Below, piece by piece: positions 1 through 5,008 of a stretch of DNA of 5,008 nt. Under the pieces are notes generated by a model. The model made no database searches, had not been told where the DNA came from, and saw only the letters and a program-made list of their open reading frames with translations. The position numbers and the translations under genes are program-made. Position 1 is the first letter of the stretch; each line of letters begins with the position of its first letter. The DNA is from Clostridiales bacterium (lineage in GTDB: Bacteria; Bacillota; Clostridia; Oscillospirales; Acutalibacteraceae), in contig DXYG01000117.1 in the NCBI GenBank assembly GCA_019415925.1, positions 1 through 5,008 of the forward strand, given 5' to 3'.

Positions 1-52
1 GAATAAATATTTGTATTTATATTTTTCCGAATATTAAAACAATATTACAGAT
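1..52. other. AT-rich tail downstream of the GH3 gene, no gene seen
   Basis: This short stretch after the stop codon of the GH3 gene is almost all A and T. It contains a perfect 7-bp inverted repeat, ATAAATA (3-9) and TATTTAT (14-20) around a 4-nt loop, and a second 6-bp one, AATATT at 30-35 and 41-46. Both stems are pure A-T. Neither is followed by a good U-run on the minus strand, so neither is a convincing terminator for the operon. The real terminator may lie beyond the window. Confidence 0.5.
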
Positions 53-1228
53 TTATCTGTTTGATTCGATAAGACCGAGCTTTTGTTTCCACTTTAAAAT
101 TCTTTTAACAGAATTATCAATCTGCTCAACAGGGATTTCACCGTTTTGTACTGACAGAAGCACTGCCGGATACTGCTCTTCTACATCACTGCAACAGAGT
201 AAATCGTTGCCGCTTTTTATTGCAAGGACTGCCGCATTTTCAGTACCTGTATAGTCAGTGATTGCGCCCATTGACAAATCATCGGTCATTATTACACCGT
301 CAAAACCTAATTGATTTCGCAGAAGATTGTGTACTTCTTCCGACAAGGACGCAGGATATTCATCATCCATACTGCTTACTATATTGTGAGAAAAAAGAAT
401 ACAATCTGCTCCGCTGTTGATGCCTTCTTTAAAGGATTTAAAGTCAGTTTCCGTAAAAGCTGAAATATCACGGTTATCATAGGCAATTCCCGTATGGGTG
501 TCCTCGTTATTTCCGTAACCGGGAAAATGCTTTAATACTGTACCGAGCTTTTTCTCACTGCTGATTTCAACAACCTTTTTAACGAAATCACTTACTTCAT
601 CAGCATCGCCGCTGAAAGAACGGTCATACATAAATGCACTGTTATCAGACGTTACATCACATACGGGAGCTAAATTTACGTTAATTCCGAGAGAAAGCAA
701 TAAATCAGCTTTTTCAGCAGCATCTTCTTCAATTGCACTCCAGCCGCCGTTTGCAAAAGTATCACGAGGTGACAAAAAAGGAGTTTCACGCAGATTTTCG
801 TTACTGCTTACTCTTACAACCGTTCCGCCCTCTTCATCAACGCCGATTAAAAGCGGAATTCCGGCACTATCCTGACAACTTTTAATATTATCCGTTATTT
901 CTTCACGTGTTTTTCCGTCAAAATCTTTGCCGAATAAAATATATCCTCCGAGGTTATACTCCGTCACTTGCTGTTCTGCATCAATTTCGGGGTATCTGAC
1001 GAAGAACATCTGCCCTACCTTTTCTTCAACCGTCATTTCGGAAATCAGCTTATCAATTCTTTTTTCAGCCTTTTCCTCTTCGGAAATCGTTGTAGGCTGT
1101 GCGGTTGTATTCTGCTGTTGTGCATTATCTGCGATATTCTCTGATGATGAAGAATTATCAGATTTACAGGAAACACACAAGATTGCAACAGCAAGCATTG
1201 TAGTTACAGAGAATAATTTTTTCATCAT
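53..1228 (-). CDS. GH3 NagZ-like beta-N-acetylhexosaminidase, predicted lipoprotein
   Basis: Predicted extracytoplasmic exo-glycosidase that removes terminal beta-linked N-acetylglucosamine, as NagZ does from cell-wall fragments. The 391-residue protein starts with a lipoprotein-type signal (MMKK, hydrophobic run, candidate lipobox CVSC with Cys21), then a Ser/Asn/Gln/Thr-rich linker to about residue 50. The GH3 TIM barrel fills the rest. It shows the EEKVGQMF opening, GVDEEGG (129-135), LAPVCDV, DRSFSGD, KHFPGYG (233-239), a D-T-H motif (Asp243, His245) matching the Asp-His acid/base dyad of NagZ, and MTDDLSMG with predicted nucleophile Asp316. No second GH3 domain is present, as usual for NagZ. 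The start is set by AGAGG at 1239-1235 and a lipoprotein signal beginning there; the ATG at 1225 is equally possible. The 32 extra codons upstream lie in the preceding gene. Its ATGA overlap with that gene implies translational coupling. Exact substrate is inferred; another beta-hexosaminide or beta-glucoside is possible. Confidence 0.9.
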   Translation of the reverse strand: MMKKLFSVTTMLAVAILCVSCKSDNSSSSENIADNAQQQNTTAQPTTISEEEKAEKRIDKLISEMTVEEKVGQMFFVRYPEIDAEQQVTEYNLGGYILFGKDFDGKTREEITDNIKSCQDSAGIPLLIGVDEEGGTVVRVSSNENLRETPFLSPRDTFANGGWSAIEEDAAEKADLLLSLGINVNLAPVCDVTSDNSAFMYDRSFSGDADEVSDFVKKVVEISSEKKLGTVLKHFPGYGNNEDTHTGIAYDNRDISAFTETDFKSFKEGINSGADCILFSHNIVSSMDDEYPASLSEEVHNLLRNQLGFDGVIMTDDLSMGAITDYTGTENAAVLAIKSGNDLLCCSDVEEQYPAVLLSVQNGEIPVEQIDNSVKRILKWKQKLGLIESNR

Positions 1229-2631
1229 TTGTTTCCTCTTTCCGCAAGCTTTCTGCCCATAAGCACGCCCATTACAGACGCCATCATAAGTCCTCTTGTC
1301 CAGCCGCTTGAATCGCCAAGACAATGCAAGCCGTTAAGACTTGTATTGAAATCCTTGTCCATTTTTACACGGTTTGAATAGAATTTAAGCTCGGGTGAAT
1401 AAAGCAGGGTTTCCGTAGAAGCAAAACCTGGAACTACGTGGTCAACTGCGTGTATAAAATTAATGATGTTCACCATTGCTCTGTAAGGCATTGCGGCAGT
1501 TATATCTCCTGCAACGGCGTCGGGCAGCGTTGGACGGAGGTTTGAACGAGAAAGCTCATTTTGCCAAGTGCGCTTGCCGTCGAGAATATCTCCGAAACGC
1601 TGAACAAGAATATGACCTGCACCGAGCATATTTGTAAGCTCGCCTACCTTCTGGGCATAAGCAATCGGCTGATTAAACGGAACGTTGAAATTGTGCGAAA
1701 CAAGAATAGCAAGGTTTGTGTTACTGCTTTTAAACTCCTTATAGGAATGTCCGTTTACTACCGCAAGGTCGTTGTCGTAATTTTCCTGACTTACAAAGCC
1801 GCCCGGATTCTGACAAAAGGTGCGAACCTTATTTTTGTAAGGATTCGGATAACCGATTAGCTTTGATTCATAGAGTACTTCATTTACCTTTTCAATGATT
1901 TCGTTTCTGACTTCAACTCTTACACCTATGTCGACCGTACCCGGAATGTGCTCTACCCCGTGCTCGGTACAGATTTTTTCAAGCCAGTCTGCACCTCTCC
2001 TGCCTGTTGCCACTACAATGTCATTTGCACGCAGTTCAAAAGATTCTCCTTTTACGGTATTTGCATATACTCCTACACAGCTGTTGTTTTCAATTATCAA
2101 ATCAGTGCATTCACATCCGAAAAGGATTTCTACTCCGTTTTTGATAAGGTGCTTTTCAATTGAAAGATAAAGCTGTTGTGCCTTTTCTGTACCGAGGTGT
2201 CTTATCGGGCAATCTACAAGCTTGAGTCCCGCCTGAATTGCACGCTTGCGGATTTCCTTGACCGCTTCGGGGTTTGACACACCCTCGATATGCTCATCTG
2301 CACCGAATTCAAGATAGATTTTATCTGTGTAATTTATTGTATCCTGCGCCAAATCGTCACCGATAAGCTGCGGTAAATCTCCGCCGACCTCGCTTGACAG
2401 TGAAAGCTTTCCGTCGGAAAACGCTCCTGCCCCTGAAAAGCCTGTTGTTATATGACAATACGGCTTGCAGTGAACGCATTTCTGCGTTTTGATTTTGGGA
2501 CAATGTCTTTTTTCAATTGACTGACCTTTTTCAATTATCACAATTTTTGAGTCGGGTTTATTTTTTATCAGCTCCAGTGCGGTAAAAATTCCCGCAGGGC
2601 CTGCACCGACAATGATTAAATCGTATTTCAT
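1225..2631 (-). CDS. FAD-dependent oxidoreductase, COG2509-type, function unknown
   Basis: Cytosolic flavoprotein of 468 residues, about the usual length of the COG2509 'uncharacterised FAD-dependent dehydrogenase' group. No substrate is established for this group as far as I know. The N-terminus is a Rossmann FAD-binding fold: GAGPAG at residues 9-14 and Glu34 ending the second strand (VIIEKG), which should bind the FAD ribose. Next comes a cysteine-rich segment with Cys44, Cys52, Cys55 and Cys59, running into GFSGAGAFSDGKLSL (64-78), the signature block of the family. A VATGRRGADWL strand-loop (207-217) and a C-terminal LGDSSGWTRGLMMASVMG block (438-455) complete the flavin site. No signal peptide or membrane segment is visible. 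The start is supported by AGGGGAG at 2649-2643, 11 nt upstream. The gene follows the dockerin gene after 36 nt and overlaps the GH3 start by ATGA. Role is unassigned: the clustered cysteines could be structural, redox or metal-binding. Confidence 0.88.
   Translation of the reverse strand: MKYDLIIVGAGPAGIFTALELIKNKPDSKIVIIEKGQSIEKRHCPKIKTQKCVHCKPYCHITTGFSGAGAFSDGKLSLSSEVGGDLPQLIGDDLAQDTINYTDKIYLEFGADEHIEGVSNPEAVKEIRKRAIQAGLKLVDCPIRHLGTEKAQQLYLSIEKHLIKNGVEILFGCECTDLIIENNSCVGVYANTVKGESFELRANDIVVATGRRGADWLEKICTEHGVEHIPGTVDIGVRVEVRNEIIEKVNEVLYESKLIGYPNPYKNKVRTFCQNPGGFVSQENYDNDLAVVNGHSYKEFKSSNTNLAILVSHNFNVPFNQPIAYAQKVGELTNMLGAGHILVQRFGDILDGKRTWQNELSRSNLRPTLPDAVAGDITAAMPYRAMVNIINFIHAVDHVVPGFASTETLLYSPELKFYSNRVKMDKDFNTSLNGLHCLGDSSGWTRGLMMASVMGVLMGRKLAERGNK
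1235..1239 (-). promoter_or_regulatory. Ribosome binding site of the GH3 gene
   Basis: AGAGG on the minus strand lies 6 nt before the ATG at 1228 and 9 nt before the ATG at 1225. It sits inside the last codons of the FAD gene. It decides the GH3 start: the further upstream in-frame ATG at 1324 would prefix 32 residues translated out of frame from the neighbouring gene and would bury the signal peptide. Confidence 0.75.
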
Positions 2632-2667
2632 TTGTTAATCTTCTCCCCTATGAATAGCTTTACTATA

Positions 2668-4668
2668 TTATTGAACGGTAACGGTGCATTGTGCAACTAC
2701 ACCGCTCGGAGTTTTGCCGGTTATTACAGCCTTTCCACTGCTGACAGCCGTTATAACTCCGCTGTCGGGTGAAACTTCGGCAATAGAACTGTCAGACGAA
2801 GTAAAGCTTATATGATAAGCAGTAGTTCCGTTTAAAAAGCTTGTACTGACAGTATGACTTTCGCCACAATTAAGATTAAGCTTTGTTGAATCAAGCACTA
2901 AATCCATAGCCATAAATTTTACCGTAACGGAATAATACGCAGTTTTTCCGTCATTTGTACAATAACGAATCGTGGTTTTTCCCATACCTCGTGCGACAAT
3001 TTCTCCGTTACTGTTTACTGTTGCAACATTTGTATTATCACTGCTCCATCTTGAAAAATAACCGTCATACTCTTCGCTGATTACAGGACTCTGATAAAAG
3101 CCTTCACCTAAACCAAGCTCGATATTTTTATCAGCAAAGCTTATGTTTACATCCTCGCAGAAAATTTTATTTAGTTTTTCAGCGATAAGAGGGCCGTAAA
3201 TTTTCTTTGCGGCGTATTCAAGCGGATGAATTCCGTCACCCTTTTTCTTATCTTTATTATACATAAAATATTGTGTTGAAATTTCATCGTTTATGTCGCA
3301 AAAATCAGTTTCACTGCTTATGTCAACATAATCAATATTCCATTTATCGAGCACCTCGGTGATAATGTTCCAGTACTTATATTGAGTAGGATTTGCATTT
3401 CTTGTGTGGCAAAGAACAAAAAGCTTTACGGAATCAGCATAGTTCTGATTCAGAAAATAGCATATACTCTCAAGTGCTCCGGCAGTCGTATATTCATTAT
3501 AATTTCCGGATTTATCGTTTATATCGGTGACTTCTCCTATTTCGATTTTCTGAAAAAGGTCGTTAAAGCCGCCCTCAAGCAAAACAATATCATATCTGCC
3601 CTTCATCTCTCTTACACGCTCAAGAATACTCTTGTTGTCGGGAGAAGTTTTATTCTTCTGCTTTGCAATCGTAGTTCCTGCAACCGATTTGTTCACGCTT
3701 GTTATATTATAAGTATCGGTAATATAGTTGCAGTATGAGTAAAAATTGCTTCCTAAAATATTAGTGCCTGTTCCCTTTGCAACGCTGTCGCCGTCACAGT
3801 ACATAGTTTTACCGTATAGAAAGTCGGTTTTTTCTTCGATATTCTCTGCAACAGGGAGCTTGCTTAATGAAATTTCATTCATTATATATCTTTCAATAAG
3901 CTCAATATCGGCAGTTGTGACATCAGCGTCGCCGTCTACGTCACAGTTTCGTTTCTGACTGTCACTTAGCTTTGCTTTGCCGTCTATAAATTTCTTTAAC
4001 AGAATAATGTCGTTGTTATCAACAGTACCGTTTAAATCAGCGTCACAAAAATTTACTGCTGAATTGCTGACAAAGACAAGATTATGTGATGAAGCATATT
4101 TTTGCGAAAAAGTCCCCTCATAACCGCTGATTATGAAATTCTTATTATAAGAATACGACTGCTTGCTGACAACCTTTTTGGAATAGTGGTCTTCTATATT
4201 CTTAGAGGTTGAACAGCTTACACCGAACGCATCTTCACCGATTGAATATACAGTGTACGGCAAAGATACTTCTTTCAGGCTGTGGCAATTCATAAAAGCG
4301 CCGTATTTTATATTATTAAGTCCGTCATTAAATTCAACAGAGTATAATTTTTTACAGCCGTAAAAAGCCCACCAACCGATTGAATCAATTGACGAAGAAA
4401 ATTTAATTTTTTCCATATCAGAATTATAGAAAGCCGCACTTCCGATTGAATTGACAGTAAAGTTACCTATTTTTTCGGGAATTGAGATATTTTTTTCTTT
4501 GCCGAGATAGCCGATAATTTCAGCATTGTTATCATCGGAAACTGTATATTTCCAGACTCCGTCATTGGTAAGCTGTTCGGAAAAATTGTCAACGCTTAAA
4601 GCGTCAGCCGACAGAAAAGAGGTAAGTATTATTAAAACAGAGAGTATATATGCGGTAAGTTTTTTCAT
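2668..4668 (-). CDS. Secreted LRR_5-dockerin-SGNH hydrolase-Big_2 protein
   Basis: Predicted exported 666-residue modular protein, probably docked to a cohesin scaffold and acting as an esterase or deacetylase. Numbering from the ATG at 4668: a Sec signal peptide (MKKLTAYILSVLIILTSFLS, likely cleavage after ADA, about residue 23); LRR_5/BspA-like repeats (about 55-200, with SIGSAAFYNS, SIGWWAFYGC and YSIGEDAFG units and a closing ISGYEGTFSQKYA piece); a type I-like dockerin (207-264) with two calcium loops (Asp209/211, Asn213, Asp217/220; Asp243/245/247, Asp254); an SGNH/GDSL hydrolase (about 287-504) with GDSV (Ser295), Gly331, GGFND (Asn369) and DGIHP (Asp478, His481); and two Big_2 Ig-like domains (508-584, 586-666). 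No LPXTG anchor or C-terminal membrane helix is seen. The ATG at 4680 has no ribosome binding site. First gene of the operon, behind a good promoter. Substrate is unknown; acetylated polysaccharide is a guess from the dockerin. Confidence 0.9.
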   Translation of the reverse strand: MKKLTAYILSVLIILTSFLSADALSVDNFSEQLTNDGVWKYTVSDDNNAEIIGYLGKEKNISIPEKIGNFTVNSIGSAAFYNSDMEKIKFSSSIDSIGWWAFYGCKKLYSVEFNDGLNNIKYGAFMNCHSLKEVSLPYTVYSIGEDAFGVSCSTSKNIEDHYSKKVVSKQSYSYNKNFIISGYEGTFSQKYASSHNLVFVSNSAVNFCDADLNGTVDNNDIILLKKFIDGKAKLSDSQKRNCDVDGDADVTTADIELIERYIMNEISLSKLPVAENIEEKTDFLYGKTMYCDGDSVAKGTGTNILGSNFYSYCNYITDTYNITSVNKSVAGTTIAKQKNKTSPDNKSILERVREMKGRYDIVLLEGGFNDLFQKIEIGEVTDINDKSGNYNEYTTAGALESICYFLNQNYADSVKLFVLCHTRNANPTQYKYWNIITEVLDKWNIDYVDISSETDFCDINDEISTQYFMYNKDKKKGDGIHPLEYAAKKIYGPLIAEKLNKIFCEDVNISFADKNIELGLGEGFYQSPVISEEYDGYFSRWSSDNTNVATVNSNGEIVARGMGKTTIRYCTNDGKTAYYSVTVKFMAMDLVLDSTKLNLNCGESHTVSTSFLNGTTAYHISFTSSDSSIAEVSPDSGVITAVSSGKAVITGKTPSGVVAQCTVTVQ

Positions 4669-4672
4669 TAAA

Positions 4673-4678
4673 TCCACC
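4673..4678 (-). promoter_or_regulatory. Ribosome binding site deciding the dockerin-gene start
   Basis: GGTGGA on the minus strand, one mismatch from GGAGGA, lies 4-5 nt before the ATG at 4668. The protein then begins MKKLTAY, a typical signal peptide. The in-frame ATG at 4680 has no purine-rich site at a workable distance, and its A lies in the arm of an inverted repeat. The shorter start is therefore preferred. Confidence 0.7.
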
Positions 4679-4679
4679 A

Positions 4680-4707
4680 TTACACAAAAATTTTAAACCT
4701 TGTGTAA
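4680..4707. repeat. Inverted repeat just upstream of the dockerin-gene start
   Basis: TTACACAA (4680-4687) and TTGTGTAA (4700-4707) form a perfect 8-bp inverted repeat with a 12-nt A/T-rich spacer. It lies downstream of the predicted promoter, in the 5' untranslated leader, and ends just before the ribosome binding site at 4678-4673. It could be a repressor operator or a weak leader hairpin affecting ribosome access. Short AT-rich palindromes also arise by chance, so function is inference. Confidence 0.4.
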
Positions 4708-4744
4708 AGTCCTTTTAAGCATAATAATAAAATAAATCATTTAT

Positions 4745-4773
4745 ATTTTACTATTTTCAGCAATTTTTGTAAA
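4745..4773 (-). promoter_or_regulatory. Predicted sigma-A-type promoter of the three-gene operon
   Basis: On the minus strand, TTTACA (4773-4768) and TAAAAT (4750-4745) are separated by exactly 17 nt. Each differs by one base from TTGACA and TATAAT. Transcription would start near 4738, giving a leader of roughly 70 nt before the ATG at 4668. It lies between the upstream terminator and the first gene, where an operon promoter is expected. AT-rich DNA makes look-alikes common, but spacing and position fit well. Confidence 0.6.
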
Positions 4774-4823
4774 GCCACAATTATTATTTTTATTATTAAA
4801 TTTACAGATAAATGATTTTTAGC

Positions 4824-4860
4824 AAACAAAAACAGCCGACACTAAAAAGTGCCGACTGTT
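4824..4860 (-). terminator. Rho-independent terminator of an upstream minus-strand transcript
   Basis: Arms at 4860-4848 and 4843-4831 form a 13-bp stem with a 4-nt U loop in minus-strand RNA, followed by a U-rich tail (UUUGUUU). Two positions are G-U wobbles in minus-strand RNA but C-A mismatches in plus-strand RNA, and the plus side has no U-run, so the direction is clearly minus. It sits upstream of the operon promoter and insulates the operon from whatever is transcribed from beyond the right edge. Confidence 0.85.
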
Positions 4861-4981
4861 CTTGGGGTATATTGGGTTATAGAAGGAATATATCAGATTT
4901 AAACGAAATAAGCATTGGAAGCAGATGTTCCTCTCCACATCACATTAATTTCAAAACTCCAAAACAAAATTACCTAAAAAC
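4861..4981. other. 121 nt before the contig end, no convincing gene
   Basis: On the minus strand all three frames close within this stretch: TAA at 4972-4970, TAG at 4976-4974 and TGA at 4953-4951. Any upstream protein gene must therefore end at or before about 4951. The only start-to-stop reading of note is a 13-codon ORF, ATG at 4940 to TAA at 4899, giving MWRGTSASNAYFV. A GGAG at 4960-4957 is 16 nt from that ATG, which is too far for a good ribosome site. On the plus strand the ATG at 4925 meets a stop after seven codons. The stretch could be a 3' untranslated region, the end of a small RNA, or a peptide gene; nothing decides between them. Confidence 0.5.
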
Positions 4982-5008
4982 CTGTCTCTTATACACATCT
5001 CCAAGCCC
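4982..5008 (+). other. Residual Illumina Nextera (Tn5 mosaic end) adapter, not genomic
   Basis: Positions 4982-5000 read CTGTCTCTTATACACATCT, an exact match to the 19-bp Tn5 mosaic end used in Nextera libraries. The next eight bases, CCAAGCCC, match the following adapter bases CCGAGCCC except at 5003. The match stops at the end of the sequence, as expected for read-through adapter left on a contig end. A natural Tn5 end is very unlikely, because the bases past the mosaic end are those of the synthetic adapter and no transposase is present. Confidence 0.95.

Noticed and set aside
1..52. AT-only hairpins as the operon terminator.
   Set aside because: The stems have no G-C pairs and no clear minus-strand U-run follows. 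Such palindromes are expected by chance in DNA this AT-rich.
1229..1324. A 32-codon N-terminal extension of the GH3 protein from the ATG at 1324.
   Set aside because: It overlaps the C-terminal coding part of the FAD gene, is basic and unlike a signal peptide, and the ribosome site at 1239-1235 with MMKKLF at 1228 explains the start better.
927..3958. Plus-strand ORFs at 927-1262, 1561-1860, 1895-2170, 1948-2163, 3382-3738 and 3746-3958.
   Set aside because: All lie antisense inside the three well-supported minus-strand genes. Their translations show no recognisable domain and I saw no reason to prefer them.
4669..4680. Start of the dockerin protein at the ATG at 4680, adding MVDL.
   Set aside because: No ribosome binding site precedes it, while GGTGGA is placed correctly for the ATG at 4668.
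4693..4740. A 15-codon upstream ORF (ATG at 4740, inner ATG at 4722) in the leader of the dockerin gene.
   Set aside because: Neither ATG has a ribosome binding site, and the first lies about at the predicted transcription start. It is probably chance.
4982..5000. A natural Tn5/IS50 transposon end.
   Set aside because: The match is to the engineered mosaic end, continues into synthetic Nextera adapter bases, and stops at the sequence end.

Overview
The window reads as the end of a contig from a low-GC Gram-positive gut or rumen bacterium, most likely Ruminococcus or a close relative in the Oscillospiraceae. This is inference. It rests on a secreted protein with a two-repeat dockerin (the cellulosome/amylosome plug), BspA-type leucine-rich repeats, Big_2 domains, a lipoprotein NagZ-like glycosidase and clear AGGAGG-like ribosome binding sites. 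No database search was possible, so the genus is not proven.

All three real genes lie on the minus strand and appear to form one operon, read from high to low coordinates. (1) 4668-2668 encodes a 666-residue secreted modular protein: signal peptide, LRR_5 repeats, dockerin, SGNH/GDSL hydrolase, two Big_2 domains. (2) 2631-1225 encodes a 468-residue cytosolic FAD-dependent oxidoreductase of the uncharacterised COG2509 type, 36 nt downstream. (3) 1228-53 encodes a 391-residue NagZ-like GH3 lipoprotein whose start overlaps the stop of gene 2 by ATGA. A good sigma-A-type promoter lies at 4773-4745, upstream of gene 1, and an inverted repeat sits just before its start codon.

Upstream of the operon, 4860-4824 is a strong rho-independent terminator, also on the minus strand. 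It would end a separate upstream transcript. The 121 nt between it and the real end of the DNA hold no convincing gene, only a 13-codon ORF of unknown meaning. The last 27 bases (4982-5008) are not genomic. They match the Tn5 mosaic end plus the start of an Illumina Nextera adapter, so the contig end is a library artefact.

The two exported products suggest work on extracellular polysaccharide or cell wall: a dockerin-borne candidate esterase and an exo-beta-N-acetylglucosaminidase-like lipoprotein. The oxidoreductase has no obvious link to either. I found no CRISPR array, tRNA, rRNA or mobile element. The most unusual items are the internal dockerin in the 666-residue protein, the residual adapter, and the terminator with no visible gene in front of it.
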